Notes: generated from the letters alone by a model not told the origin. Counted from the first letter of the stretch, positions 31,348-41,361 are shown. The stretch: DNA of 61,964 bases from an uncultured Oscillospiraceae bacterium (GCA_900543395.1 UQQT01000011.1:1-61964); one strand, 5' to 3'. Program-made: numbers and translations.

Positions 31348-33978
31348 TCAGCCCTTAGCCTTGATGGCAGCCTGTGCGGCTGCAAGTCTTGCGATGGGTA
31401 CTCTGAACGGTGAGCAGGATACGTAGTCGAGTCCGATCTCGTGGCAGAACTCAACGGATGTGGGATCACCGCCGTGCTCGCCGCAGATTCCGCAGTGAAG
31501 CTTTGCATTTGCGGGCTTGCCGAGTTCGATAGCCATCTTCATAAGCTTGCCTACGCCTGCCTGGTCAAGCTTTGCGAACGGGTCGTTCTCAAAAATCTTG
31601 TTGTCATAGTATGCGCCGAGGAACTTGCCTGCGTCGTCACGGCTGAAGCCGAACGTCATCTGGGTAAGGTCGTTGGTGCCGAAGCAGAAGAAGTCTGCCT
31701 CCTTAGCGATCTCGTCGGCGGTAAGAGCCGCTCTCGGGATCTCGATCATGGTACCTACTTCATACTCGAGCTTCTCGCCTGACTCTGCAATAAGAGCGTC
31801 GGCGGTCTCAACAACGATGTTCTTAACGAACTTGAATTCCTTAACCTCGCCTACGAGGGGAATCATGATTTCGGGAACGATGTTCCAGTCGGCGTGTCTT
31901 GCCTTAACGGCGAGCGCCGCCTTGATGATAGCGGTGGTCTGCATCTTTGCAATCTCGGGGTAGGTAACGGTAAGACGGCATCCGCGGTGACCCATCATGG
32001 GGTTGAACTCGTGGAGAGAAGCGATGATGTTCTTGATCTGCTCAACGGTCTTGCCCTGAGCCTTTGCAAGAGCCTCAATGTCTGCTTCCTCGGTGGGAAC
32101 GAACTCATGAAGAGGAGGATCAAGGAATCTGATTGTAACGGGTGTACCCTCAAGAGCCTCGTAAAGAGCCTCGAAGTCTCCCTGCTGATAAGGCATGATC
32201 TTAGCGAGAGCTTTTTCTCTCTCTTCTACGGTATCCGAGCAGATCATCTCTCTGAATGCGGCGATTCTGTCAGCCTCGAAGAACATATGCTCCGTACGGC
32301 AAAGTCCGATACCCTCTGCACCGAGCTCACGTGCTTTCTTAGCGTCGCGCGGGGTGTCGGCGTTTGTGCGGACTTTAAGAGTTCTGAACTCGTCAGCCCA
32401 GCCCATGATTCTGCCGAACTCGCCTGCGATAGAAGCGTCAACGGTGGGGATGATTCCGTCGTAAATGTTACCGGTGGAACCGTCGATTGAAATATAGTCA
32501 CCCTCATGGAAGGTTTTTCCTGCGAGAACGAACTTCTTGTTCTCCTCGTCCATATTGATTTCGGAGCATCCCGAAACACAGCAGGTACCCATACCGCGGG
32601 CAACAACAGCCGCGTGAGAGGTCATACCGCCGCGAACGGTGAGTATACCCTGAGAAGCCTTCATACCGGTAATATCCTCGGGAGAGGTCTCGAGACGAAC
32701 GAGAACAACCTTCTCGCCTCTCTCTTTCCATACCTCTGCGTCCTCTGCGGTGAATACGATCTTACCGCATGCGGCTCCGGGGGAAGCGCCGAGACCCTTG
32801 CCGATGGGAGTTGCTGCTTTAAGAGCCTTTGAATCGAACTGGGGATGAAGAAGAGTGTCAAGGTTTCTGGGGTCGATCATTGCGACAGCCTCTTCGGGGG
32901 TTCTCATACCCTCGTCAACGAGGTCGCATGCGATCTTGAGAGCAGCCTGAGCGGTTCTCTTACCGTTTCTGGTCTGAAGCATGAAGAGCTTGCCGTGCTC
33001 AACGGTGAACTCCATGTCCTGCATGTCTCTGTAATGATTTTCAAGAGTAGAGCAAACCTCCTTGAACTGCTTGAAAGCCTCGGGGAATTTCTGCTCCATC
33101 TCGGTGATGTGCATGGGAGTACGTACGCCTGCAACAACGTCCTCGCCCTGTGCGTTGGTAAGGAATTCGCCGAAGAGTCCCTTTGCGCCGGTAGCGGGGT
33201 CACGGGTGAACGCAACGCCGGTTCCGCAGTCGTCGCCCATATTGCCGAATGCCATGGACTGAACGTTAACCGCGGTACCCCATGAGTAGGGGATATCGTT
33301 GTCACGTCTGTAAACATTTGCACGGGGGTTGTCCCATGAACGGAAAACAGCCTTGATCGCGCCGAAGAGCTGTTCCTTGGGGTCGGAGGGGAAATCGGAG
33401 CCTATCTTTGCCTTGTATTCTGCTTTGAACTGGCAGGCAAGCTCTTTAAGGTCGTCGGCGGTAAGCTCAACGTCCTGCTGAACGCCCTTCTTTTTCTTCA
33501 TCTCGTCGATGAGCTGTTCAAAATACTTTTTGCCGACCTCCATAACGACGTCGGAATACATCTGAATAAATCTTCTGTAGCAGTCCCAAGCCCAGCGGGG
33601 GTTATTGGATTTCTCTGCGATAACCGCTACAACGTCCTCGTTAAGACCGAGGTTAAGAATGGTGTCCATCATGCCGGGCATCGAAGCGCGCGCGCCCGAA
33701 CGAACCGAAACGAGAAGCGGGTTTTCCTTATCGCCGAACTTTTTGCCGGTGATGCCCTCCATCTTTACGATGTACTCGTTGATCTCGGCCATAATGCCGG
33801 CGTTGATCTCGCGGCCGTCCTCATAGTACTGGGTGCAAGCCTCGGTCGTGATGGTGAAGCCCTGGGGTACGGGGAGACCGATATTGGTCATCTCGGCAAG
33901 GTTTGCGCCCTTACCGCCGAGGAGCTCTCTCATGTTAGCATTGCCTTCTGAGAAAAGATAACAATACTTTTTGCTCAT
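31348..33978 (-). CDS. ppdK: Pyruvate, phosphate dikinase
   Basis: 876-residue cytoplasmic enzyme interconverting pyruvate, ATP and phosphate with phosphoenolpyruvate, AMP and pyrophosphate; in clostridia it works in pyrophosphate-linked glycolysis and in gluconeogenesis. N-terminal ATP-grasp domain; the swivelling phosphohistidine is His455 in RGGMTSHAAVVARGMG, the same number as in the Clostridium symbiosum enzyme; the C-terminal PEP/pyruvate barrel ends with the LHCGICGEHGGDP segment carrying the catalytic cysteine. GGAGGAAG precedes the start. Codon use is more biased than in neighbours, consistent with high expression. Single-gene unit with a promoter 90 bp upstream. Confidence 0.97.
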   Translation of the reverse strand: MSKKYCYLFSEGNANMRELLGGKGANLAEMTNIGLPVPQGFTITTEACTQYYEDGREINAGIMAEINEYIVKMEGITGKKFGDKENPLLVSVRSGARASMPGMMDTILNLGLNEDVVAVIAEKSNNPRWAWDCYRRFIQMYSDVVMEVGKKYFEQLIDEMKKKKGVQQDVELTADDLKELACQFKAEYKAKIGSDFPSDPKEQLFGAIKAVFRSWDNPRANVYRRDNDIPYSWGTAVNVQSMAFGNMGDDCGTGVAFTRDPATGAKGLFGEFLTNAQGEDVVAGVRTPMHITEMEQKFPEAFKQFKEVCSTLENHYRDMQDMEFTVEHGKLFMLQTRNGKRTAQAALKIACDLVDEGMRTPEEAVAMIDPRNLDTLLHPQFDSKALKAATPIGKGLGASPGAACGKIVFTAEDAEVWKERGEKVVLVRLETSPEDITGMKASQGILTVRGGMTSHAAVVARGMGTCCVSGCSEINMDEENKKFVLAGKTFHEGDYISIDGSTGNIYDGIIPTVDASIAGEFGRIMGWADEFRTLKVRTNADTPRDAKKARELGAEGIGLCRTEHMFFEADRIAAFREMICSDTVEEREKALAKIMPYQQGDFEALYEALEGTPVTIRFLDPPLHEFVPTEEADIEALAKAQGKTVEQIKNIIASLHEFNPMMGHRGCRLTVTYPEIAKMQTTAIIKAALAVKARHADWNIVPEIMIPLVGEVKEFKFVKNIVVETADALIAESGEKLEYEVGTMIEIPRAALTADEIAKEADFFCFGTNDLTQMTFGFSRDDAGKFLGAYYDNKIFENDPFAKLDQAGVGKLMKMAIELGKPANAKLHCGICGEHGGDPTSVEFCHEIGLDYVSCSPFRVPIARLAAAQAAIKAKG

Positions 33979-34064
33979 TTAATCTTCCTCCAAAAATAAT
34001 TTGAAACTTCGTTCTGCCTAAAAATATAAGGCATTACGATAAAAGGTATAAATCACCGCTAATC

Positions 34065-34093
34065 ATTATAACAGACAAATTTAAAAATAGCAA
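34065..34093 (-). promoter_or_regulatory. ppdK promoter
   Basis: On the minus strand TTGCTA (34093-34088) and a perfect TATAAT (34070-34065), spacer 17 nt. The divergent gap 33979-34283 holds only this and the opposite promoter; I see no gene in it. Confidence 0.65.
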
Positions 34094-34208
34094 ATGGTTT
34101 TTGCCGTTAATATGAAATTTTTTCCGAATTGCATAATATTCATTTTAATTATACGTATTTCTAAGGATTTTTTCGTCGAATTTTAATAATCGATTCGCCC
34201 GAGCGGTA

Positions 34209-34237
34209 TTTACAAAAAAAAATATATATGATAAAAT
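34209..34237 (+). promoter_or_regulatory. Promoter of the GPH transporter operon
   Basis: TTTACA (34209-34214) and TAAAAT (34232-34237) separated by 17 nt. Confidence 0.55.
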
Positions 34238-34283
34238 AACGTAAATAATTGCTTTGCGTTTATCATGAGGAGGGATTTCCGAT

Positions 34284-35672
34284 TTGGAAAAGAAAAAAAG
34301 AGGAACGCGAGTTTGGTTTAATCTGATTCTGTTCGGACTTATGGGACAGATTGCGTGGAACGTCGAAAATATGTACTTCAACACCTTTTTATGCAACTAC
34401 ATCTACGGTCACGCTTCTCAAGAGGCAGTGTCCGGCGCAATAAGTATAGTCGACGGCGTTTCTCGGATGGTCGCGTTAAGCGCGGTCACCGCCGTTGTCA
34501 CGACGTTTATAATGGGCAATCTGAGCGACAAGGTAAACAACCGTAAGTTCTTCATCTGCGGGGGTTATATTCTGTGGGGACTTATAACGGGCTGTTTCGG
34601 ATTTATCTCGCTTGACAATACCGAAAGACTGTTCGGATTTTCCGACGCCGCCGCGGTTCTGACCGCAACGGTGTGGATAGTCGTTGCAATGGACTGCATT
34701 ATGACGTTCATGGGCTCGACGAGCAACGACTCGGCGTTCAACGCGTGGATAACCGACGTTACGACAACCGAAAACAGAACCGCGGCGGAGACGGTTCTTG
34801 CGATAATGCCGGTCGCGGCTATGGGCATAGTTCTCGCCGGAGGCGGAGTTGTCGTTTCAAAGGTCGGCTATCCCGTATTTTTCTTCATCCTCGGCGGAAT
34901 CGTCATGCTGTGCGGAATTATCGGATTGTTCACGTTAAAGGATTCGAGAGCCGGTGAAAAAAATAAGAATTCGAATTACTGGGCGGATCTTTTCTACGGC
35001 TTCAGACCCTCCGTCGTAAAAGAGAATTCAAGACTTTACCTGACATTCGCGGCGATATGCATTTATTCGATCGCGCTTCAGGTTTTCTTCCCTTATATAA
35101 TAGTATATCTTCAGCACAGCGACGTTGATTTTATGAATTCGATTTCGTCGCTTCTCGAAATGAAAGCGTTAATTCCTATTATAATACTCGCCCTCGCGGT
35201 GCTTGCGTTTATAATAGTATTTGTTGCAAAGTCGAATAAATTCGGCAAGGAGATATTTGTTCTTATAGCCGGCGTTCTCTATGCGGGCGGACTTATCGCT
35301 GCGTATTTTGCTCACAACGCGGTTAAATTCGTGCTGTGTGCGCTCCCCATGCTCGCGGGCTATGCCGTTATCGGGATTGCGTTAAACGCCGTAATCAGAG
35401 ACTTTACCCCTGAGGACAAGACGGGACTTTTCCAGGGAGTCAGAATGATATTCTACGTTCTCATCCCCATGGTTCTCGGTCCGAAACTCTGCTCGATAGC
35501 TTCGAAAAATTCGACTATATCATATATAAACGACTACGGCGCGGAAAATGTTCTGCCGTCGTCGGTCATGTTCCTTGTCGCGGGAATTACGGCTCTGTTC
35601 GTATTTATTCCCCTTATCGTGCTTATCAAAAAAGGCATGGAACCCGATAAAATAAAGGAGTGCGGTAAATGA
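34284..35672 (+). CDS. MFS/GPH-type sugar:cation symporter
   Basis: 462-residue membrane transporter with 12 predicted helices, most like the glycoside-pentoside-hexuronide:cation branch of the major facilitator superfamily. The GNLSDKVNNRKFFI loop after helix 2 is the MFS signature. TTG start at 34284, supported by GAGGAGGGA just upstream. Its stop overlaps the next gene start by 4 nt (ATGA), linking it with a GH123-like protein, so the cargo is probably a sugar or small glycan released by that enzyme. Substrate unproven. Confidence 0.82.
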   Translation: MEKKKRGTRVWFNLILFGLMGQIAWNVENMYFNTFLCNYIYGHASQEAVSGAISIVDGVSRMVALSAVTAVVTTFIMGNLSDKVNNRKFFICGGYILWGLITGCFGFISLDNTERLFGFSDAAAVLTATVWIVVAMDCIMTFMGSTSNDSAFNAWITDVTTTENRTAAETVLAIMPVAAMGIVLAGGGVVVSKVGYPVFFFILGGIVMLCGIIGLFTLKDSRAGEKNKNSNYWADLFYGFRPSVVKENSRLYLTFAAICIYSIALQVFFPYIIVYLQHSDVDFMNSISSLLEMKALIPIIILALAVLAFIIVFVAKSNKFGKEIFVLIAGVLYAGGLIAAYFAHNAVKFVLCALPMLAGYAVIGIALNAVIRDFTPEDKTGLFQGVRMIFYVLIPMVLGPKLCSIASKNSTISYINDYGAENVLPSSVMFLVAGITALFVFIPLIVLIKKGMEPDKIKECGK

Positions 35673-37312
35673 TAAATATTAAGCTTCACACAAGCCTTGC
35701 GAAGATTTTTCCCGATGAAATATGCTCGGGCGGTTTCTCCGGAGAATTATACACTCTTAAAAACCAGCGTTCGTCGTTTCAGATATCCTTAATTGACGAC
35801 AGGGACGTTGAATGTACCGTCTCTGTCAAAAGCGATATCGCGGGATGCATTTCATATTACGAGGTTAAAAATATCCCGGCTTCTCATACAAAGCCGGACG
35901 ATGCGGACGAATATATACTAAAAAACGGCGTTCCGGGCGAATACCCCGACGCTCTTATGCCCGTTTCGGATGTTATAACATTAAAACGCGGAGAGTACAA
36001 GGCTCTGTGGTTTGAATTCGATATTCCGTCGGACTGCTCCGCAGGCGGTCATGAGGTTAGAATTACGGTGAACGCAGACGGCGAAACGGCCGAAAAAAGC
36101 CTTATGCTTCATATATTCGACGCTTCTCCCGCAAAGCAGAAGCTTAAATATACGAACTGGTTCCATACGGACTGTCTTTCGACTCATTACAATGCGGAGG
36201 TTTTCAGCGAGGAATACTGGAGGATTGTCGAAAACTTTATGCTTACGGCGAGAAAGCACGGCGTAAACATGATTCTGACTCCGCTGTTTACTCCGCCTCT
36301 CGATACCGAAGCCGGCGGTGAAAGACCGACCGTTCAGCTCATCGACGTACGCAGAGACGGCGGGAAATATTACTTTAAATTCGATAAACTCGAAAGATGG
36401 ATAAATTTATGCGATAAGTGCGGTATAAAGTATTTTGAAATGTCGCATCTGTTTACCCAGTGGGGCGCGGATCATGCTCCTAAGATTATGGCGCAGACCG
36501 AAAACGGTTACGAACGCATTTTCGGCTGGGAGACAAACGCTTCGGGCAGGCATTATACCGACTTTATACGTCAGTTCGCGAGCGCGCTGAAGGTATTTAT
36601 CGAAAAACACGATATCGGTCAGCGGTGCTATTTCCACGTCTCGGACGAGCCGTCGCTTCAGCACCTGTTAGCGTACAGAAAAGCGGCGAAGCTTATCGAC
36701 GACGTGTTCGGCGAGTATAACCATATCGACGCGCTGAGCGACTATACGTTTTATAAACTCGGATATATAAGAACTCCCGTTCCGATAGAGGACAGGATAG
36801 ACGATTTCAAGGGCAGTGTTCCCGAGCTGTGGACTTACTACTGCGGAGGCCCCGGAAACAACAATATGCCCAACAGATACTTCTGTCAGCCGTCGCTGAG
36901 AAACCGTATTATCGGCGTTATAATGTACGTTTACGGCGTAGACGGATTCCTCCACTGGGGATATAACTTCTGGTATACGAAACTGTCGAAAGCGGAAATT
37001 GACCCGTACAAAGTATCGGACGCGGGCGGATTCTTCCCCTCGGGCGACTCGTACGTTGTTTACCCCGGCGAGGGCGGGGCTCCCGTATGCTCGCTTCGAC
37101 TTAAGGTATTTTACGACGCGATTCAGGACTTCACCGCACTTCAGACGCTCGAAAGATATTCAGACAGACATGCCGTCAAGGCTCTTGTCGAAAAGCATTT
37201 GGGCAAAGTCTCGTTTTCGGAGTATTCAAAGGACGAAAACAATCTTCTCGAGTTGATGAGGGAAGTATATTCATTGATTGAAAGCAAAAAAAACGAAACG
37301 GAGAAAAAATAA
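35669..37312 (+). CDS. DUF4091 / GH123-like protein, cytoplasmic
   Basis: 547 residues, no signal peptide. An N-terminal beta-domain (about 1-150, ending SLMLHIFDASPAKQ) precedes a barrel with the candidate catalytic pair Asp-Glu in FHVSDEPSLQH and the DUF4091 block FFPSGDSYVVYPG...RLKVFYDAIQDFTALQ. GH123 enzymes release N-acetylgalactosamine from glycolipids. Located between a GPH transporter (4-nt overlap) and purB (2-nt gap), it probably acts on an imported glycan. A membrane-anchored homologue is at 19734-21779. Catalytic activity is inferred by fold only. Confidence 0.8.
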   Translation: MINIKLHTSLAKIFPDEICSGGFSGELYTLKNQRSSFQISLIDDRDVECTVSVKSDIAGCISYYEVKNIPASHTKPDDADEYILKNGVPGEYPDALMPVSDVITLKRGEYKALWFEFDIPSDCSAGGHEVRITVNADGETAEKSLMLHIFDASPAKQKLKYTNWFHTDCLSTHYNAEVFSEEYWRIVENFMLTARKHGVNMILTPLFTPPLDTEAGGERPTVQLIDVRRDGGKYYFKFDKLERWINLCDKCGIKYFEMSHLFTQWGADHAPKIMAQTENGYERIFGWETNASGRHYTDFIRQFASALKVFIEKHDIGQRCYFHVSDEPSLQHLLAYRKAAKLIDDVFGEYNHIDALSDYTFYKLGYIRTPVPIEDRIDDFKGSVPELWTYYCGGPGNNNMPNRYFCQPSLRNRIIGVIMYVYGVDGFLHWGYNFWYTKLSKAEIDPYKVSDAGGFFPSGDSYVVYPGEGGAPVCSLRLKVFYDAIQDFTALQTLERYSDRHAVKALVEKHLGKVSFSEYSKDENNLLELMREVYSLIESKKNETEKK

Positions 37313-37314
37313 AA

Positions 37315-38739
37315 ATGAGAGATACATACGAAACGCCGTTTAATTCGCGCTATGCGGGCAAAGAGATGCAGTACCTGCATTCACCCGATTTTAAATTCAG
37401 AACGTGGAGAAAGCTCTGGATCGCATTGGCCGAAAGCGAAAAGGAGCTCGGACTTAACATAACGGACGAACAGATAGCCGAGCTCAAAGCTCACGCGGAC
37501 GATATAAATTACGACGTCGCTCAGCAGAGAGAAAAAGAGTGCCGTCACGATGTAATGTCGCATGTTTACGCCTACGGCGTCCAGTGTCCGAACGCTAAGC
37601 CGATAATTCACCTCGGCGCAACGTCGTGCTATGTCGGCGACAATACCGATCTTATAATAATGCGCGAATCATTAAGACTCGTTGAGAAAAAGATAGTTTC
37701 CGTTATTGAGGTTCTTGCGGATTTTGCGGATAAATACAAAAAACTGCCCTGCCTTGCGTTCACGCATTTTCAGCCCGCACAGCCCACTACCGTAGGCAAG
37801 CGCGCGTCGCTGTGGATAATGGATTTGCTCCTTGACCTGAAAGCGGTCGAAAACGCGGCGGACTCAATGCTTCTGCTCGGCTCCAAGGGAACGACGGGAA
37901 CGCAGGCGAGCTTTCTTGATCTTTTCGACTCCGACTGCGATAAGGTCAGACAACTTGATAAAAAAATCGCGGAGAAAACGGATTTCCCCGGCGTACTGCC
38001 CGTATCGGGTCAGACTTACACGAGAAAAATAGATTTCAACGTTCTTGCGGTTCTCTCGGGAGTCGCGCAGTCGGCTGCAAAATTCTCAAACGATATAAGA
38101 CTTTTACAGCATTTAAAGGAAATAGAGGAGCCGTTTGAAAAGAATCAGATAGGCTCGTCGGCGATGGCGTACAAGCGCAACCCCATGAGATGCGAGCGTA
38201 TCGCAGGGCTTGCGAGATACGTTATGTGCGATAACTTAAACCCTGCGGTCACCGCCGCGGCGCAGTGGTTCGAGAGAACGCTCGACGACTCGGCGAACAG
38301 GAGAGTAAGCATTGCCGAGGCGTTTCTTGCGGTCGACGGAATACTCAATCTGTATTTAAACGTCGCTGACGGACTCGTCGTTTACGATAAAATGATCGAA
38401 CAGCACCTTATAAAGGAGCTTCCGTTCATGGCGACGGAAAATATTATGATGGAGGCTGTCAAAAAGGGTGCGGACAGACAGGCTTTGCACGAGAAAATAC
38501 GCGTTCACTCCATGGAGGCCGGCAGAATCGTCAAAAACGGCGGCGAAAACGACCTCGCCGACAGAATCGCGGGCGACGAGGCGTTCATGATTACAAAGGA
38601 CGAAATTCTCGCCGTACTGAAGCCCGAAAACTACATAGGCATGGCTGACGTACAGGTTGACGATTTTCTGAAAAACGAAGTCGCTCCCGTTATCGAAAAG
38701 TACGGAAAAATCCGCATGGGTGCGGAAATTACCGTATAA
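37315..38739 (+). CDS. purB: Adenylosuccinate lyase
   Basis: 474-residue fumarase/aspartase-superfamily lyase acting twice in purine synthesis: SAICAR to AICAR, and adenylosuccinate to AMP, each releasing fumarate. Signature loop SSAMAYKRNPMRCE at about residues 281-294 with the catalytic serine, plus HLGATSCYV and TGTQASF segments. Length fits the longer eukaryote-like/clostridial branch. Begins 2 nt after a glycan-use gene, an unusual partner for a purine enzyme, and is probably co-transcribed with it. Confidence 0.95.
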   Translation: MRDTYETPFNSRYAGKEMQYLHSPDFKFRTWRKLWIALAESEKELGLNITDEQIAELKAHADDINYDVAQQREKECRHDVMSHVYAYGVQCPNAKPIIHLGATSCYVGDNTDLIIMRESLRLVEKKIVSVIEVLADFADKYKKLPCLAFTHFQPAQPTTVGKRASLWIMDLLLDLKAVENAADSMLLLGSKGTTGTQASFLDLFDSDCDKVRQLDKKIAEKTDFPGVLPVSGQTYTRKIDFNVLAVLSGVAQSAAKFSNDIRLLQHLKEIEEPFEKNQIGSSAMAYKRNPMRCERIAGLARYVMCDNLNPAVTAAAQWFERTLDDSANRRVSIAEAFLAVDGILNLYLNVADGLVVYDKMIEQHLIKELPFMATENIMMEAVKKGADRQALHEKIRVHSMEAGRIVKNGGENDLADRIAGDEAFMITKDEILAVLKPENYIGMADVQVDDFLKNEVAPVIEKYGKIRMGAEITV

Positions 38740-38778
38740 ATTTACATATTATTAACAAGTTTTAGTCTTTTGTTTATA

Positions 38779-38807
38779 TTGACAACCGATAAATATTGTT
38801 GTATAAT
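38779..38807 (+). promoter_or_regulatory. Consensus sigma-A promoter of the LRR-dockerin gene
   Basis: Perfect TTGACA (38779-38784), 17-nt spacer, perfect TATAAT (38802-38807). Predicts strong, constitutive-type expression. Confidence 0.85.
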
Positions 38808-38873
38808 CAAAAAAAATGGGTTATTGTCAAAAGCAGAATTCGTTTATTAAATGTTTTTAGGAGGAATTCCGGC

Positions 38874-40706
38874 ATGAAAAAAACTATCTCAGCTAAAATT
38901 TCGGCTCTCGTTCTTGCCGTCGTAATGCTTCTGAGCGTTATGCCCGTAACGGCTTTCGCCGCCGACGGACTTACGTTCGGCTATTACTTCGCCGACGAAG
39001 CAAAAACGATGGTAATTATCGACGACTTTACTTCCGACGTTCCCGCGGACGGCAAGGTTGCGATTCCCGCAGAGTATGACGGCTTCAAGGTTGTAGGCGT
39101 TGCGTCTTACGCGTTCTTTGAGCTTAAAGACCTTACCGCGGTTGAAATCCCGTCAAGCGTCGTTCTCATTGAGGCGGAAGCTTTCTCGGGCTGCGAGAAT
39201 ATAGCGGACGTCACGATAAACAGCACCGACTGCGATATCGCCGCCGACGTGTTCAAAAACACCGCGTGGTATGAAAATCACGAGCAGGATTTCATTATGA
39301 ACGGCACTACGCTCCTTTATTATAAGGGCAGTGACGAGACTGTTTATCTTCCCTACAACGTTACCAAGATAGGCAACGGCGCGTTCAAGGACAACACCTC
39401 CGTTAAAGAGGTCGTATTCACCGACTCCGTTTCCGAGATCGGCGACTACGCTTTCTACGGCTGTGAGAATCTTGAATCCTTCAAGATCAACAGCAAGATC
39501 GAATCCGTAGGTTCTTTCGCATTCGACGGCACAAAGTGGCTTAAGAATTATCCCTCCGAGTTCGTTATCATGGGCTCGACTCTTATCAGATACAAGGGTA
39601 CCGATTCAGAGGTAGTTATCCCCTCGAACGTTACAAAAATCGGCGACTACGCTTTCGAAGTAAAGGCTAAGGACATCGCTTCGAGAGTATTTGTTCCCGC
39701 TTCCGTCGAGGAGTTCGGAAACGAGTGCTTCTTCCTTTACAAATCGGCAGACAACGTATATCCCGACCTTCTTATCTATAAGGGAAGCAAGGCTCAGAAT
39801 TACCTTGATGCTAACGGCATCGGCTACGAGACCGTAGGTATTTACGGCGACGCAGACCTTGACGGCAAAGTTACCGCTGCCGACGCCCGTTACGTTCTCA
39901 GAGTTTCGGCAAAGCTGGAGGCTCCGCTTACCGGCGCGGCGTTCGTTTGCTCGGATATAAACAACGACTCTAAGATCTCCGCAGACGACGCGAGACTTAT
40001 ATTAAGAATCGCCGCAAAGCTTGATTCCGCAGAATCCGTAAACGCTATGCCCAGATCGACATACGATACTTTAAGCTATGTTGCAAAGGTTCTCGATCAG
40101 TCCAAGAATAAGGCGGGCTACTCCGTTCTTTCCTATCAGTCGATCAAGGAATACAAGATGGCTGCAAATCCGCAGACGTATTTCAATGAGTTTAAGAAAG
40201 AGCTTGTAAGCGAGAAGAAAGCCGCCGCAGTTAAGTATGAGGCAGGTACCGACGACGCAATTAAGAATCTTTATGAAGTAACGCTTTTCGATTCTTCGGC
40301 TGTTAAGTCAAGCTCGTGCGTACTCAAGGACGGCAAGTATGTTATCACTATCGTTCTCAATAAAGAGACCGTAAGCAGCAAGACTCCCGACTCGGGTTCA
40401 AAGACCGCTAAGCTTATGCCCGTTATCGACTGCAATTACTACCTTAACAAGCTCGCCGGCAAGTACTGGTACAAAGCCGCAGGCACAAGCTTTGATTTCG
40501 ATATGACTTACACCGACTGCACCATGACCATGGAAGTCAACGCTAAGACCAACCGTATCGAAAACATCACTTACAACATGAACTACGACATCAAGGTTTC
40601 AGCAGGCAAGATCATGTCCATTCCCATCAAGGACAGCAAGGGCAAAGGCGGCTGCTCGGCTGTAAGATGCGACACCGTTGTTTACTCGAACTTTGAGTAT
40701 AAATAA
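38874..40706 (+). CDS. Secreted BspA-like leucine-rich repeat protein with internal dockerin
   Basis: 610 residues. Signal peptide of about 27 residues (ALVLAVVMLLSVMPVTAFA, cut before ADG). BspA-type LRR_5 repeats to about residue 310 (IPSSVVLIEAEAFSGC, IGDYAFYGCENL, IGNGAF), a type I dockerin at about 322-385 with two calcium-loop repeats (GDADLDGKVTAADARYVLR and SDINNDSKISADDARLILR), and a 225-residue unrecognised C-terminal region. Dockerins dock to cohesins, so this may be displayed on a surface scaffold. ATG at 38874 has AGGAGG upstream; the ORF extension to 38796 overlaps the promoter. Perfect promoter and a terminator: single-gene, probably highly expressed. Confidence 0.88.
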   Translation: MKKTISAKISALVLAVVMLLSVMPVTAFAADGLTFGYYFADEAKTMVIIDDFTSDVPADGKVAIPAEYDGFKVVGVASYAFFELKDLTAVEIPSSVVLIEAEAFSGCENIADVTINSTDCDIAADVFKNTAWYENHEQDFIMNGTTLLYYKGSDETVYLPYNVTKIGNGAFKDNTSVKEVVFTDSVSEIGDYAFYGCENLESFKINSKIESVGSFAFDGTKWLKNYPSEFVIMGSTLIRYKGTDSEVVIPSNVTKIGDYAFEVKAKDIASRVFVPASVEEFGNECFFLYKSADNVYPDLLIYKGSKAQNYLDANGIGYETVGIYGDADLDGKVTAADARYVLRVSAKLEAPLTGAAFVCSDINNDSKISADDARLILRIAAKLDSAESVNAMPRSTYDTLSYVAKVLDQSKNKAGYSVLSYQSIKEYKMAANPQTYFNEFKKELVSEKKAAAVKYEAGTDDAIKNLYEVTLFDSSAVKSSSCVLKDGKYVITIVLNKETVSSKTPDSGSKTAKLMPVIDCNYYLNKLAGKYWYKAAGTSFDFDMTYTDCTMTMEVNAKTNRIENITYNMNYDIKVSAGKIMSIPIKDSKGKGGCSAVRCDTVVYSNFEYK

Positions 40707-40716
40707 TTAAACAAAT

Positions 40717-40755
40717 AAAAATACCGCACGGCTTTTCAGTCGGGCGGTATTTTTG
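40717..40755 (+). terminator. Terminator after the LRR-dockerin gene
   Basis: AAATACCGC (40719-40727) pairs with GCGGTATTT (40744-40752), followed by TTTG. Confidence 0.75.
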
Positions 40756-40849
40756 CGTAAAAGAGGTATCGGCGAGTAAATTTGTTTACACTGATTAAGA
40801 TAGCTTCTGTTTATAAAAATTCAAGATATAATCAAGAATAAAAGCGTAT

Positions 40850-41254
40850 TTATATATTAAAGATATTTCGTACGACCCACCATATCAGAATTACGGCGAG
40901 TACGGTTATGTCAATCGCTTTATTTGGTGAGCGGTAATTGAATCTGCCGTTTTTTATATACGAAACGCATGATACGGCGAGTACGTAAATTATATAAATA
41001 AATTCAAGCGGAAACATCATATTCATCATGAATCCGCCTTTGAAATCAAGATGAATGTATTTCATAACCGCGCGGGTCGAACCGCATCCCGGGCAGTAAA
41101 GCCCGCGGTTATTAAAAATCAGACCCGTTATGAGGTTAAAAGGACATCGCCATGTAATCCCCGTCATGTAATATACAATCAGAAGCGACAGTATAATTAT
41201 TACGGATACCGATAAATACAGTATGAGTTTTTTTAATCGATCGGTTGTTTTCAT
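40850..41254 (-). CDS. DUF2752 small membrane protein
   Basis: 134 residues with three or four hydrophobic helices. Carries the DUF2752 signature CPFNLITG...CPGCGSTRA, with paired cysteines on the membrane face between helices 1 and 2. Function of the family is unknown; such proteins often accompany DUF4234 or TM2-type genes, and a DUF4234 gene lies divergently 107 bp away. The ribosome-binding site AAGG is weak. Confidence 0.8.
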   Translation of the reverse strand: MKTTDRLKKLILYLSVSVIIILSLLIVYYMTGITWRCPFNLITGLIFNNRGLYCPGCGSTRAVMKYIHLDFKGGFMMNMMFPLEFIYIIYVLAVSCVSYIKNGRFNYRSPNKAIDITVLAVILIWWVVRNIFNI

Positions 41255-41304
41255 ATAAAACCTTTAAAAATTTCTAAGTATTGTTTATAATTATATTATG
41301 GTTG

Positions 41305-41333
41305 TTGACAATTTTCAACAGCTATGATAATAT
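41305..41333 (+). promoter_or_regulatory. Promoter of the DUF4234 gene
   Basis: TTGACA (41305-41310), 17-nt spacer, TAATAT (41328-41333). Confidence 0.7.
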
Positions 41334-41361
41334 TAAATAAAAAAATTCGGTGGTGTTATTA

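Noticed and set aside
31894..32490. A 198-codon plus-strand frame opposite ppdK
   Set aside because: Antisense shadow of a highly biased, conserved gene.
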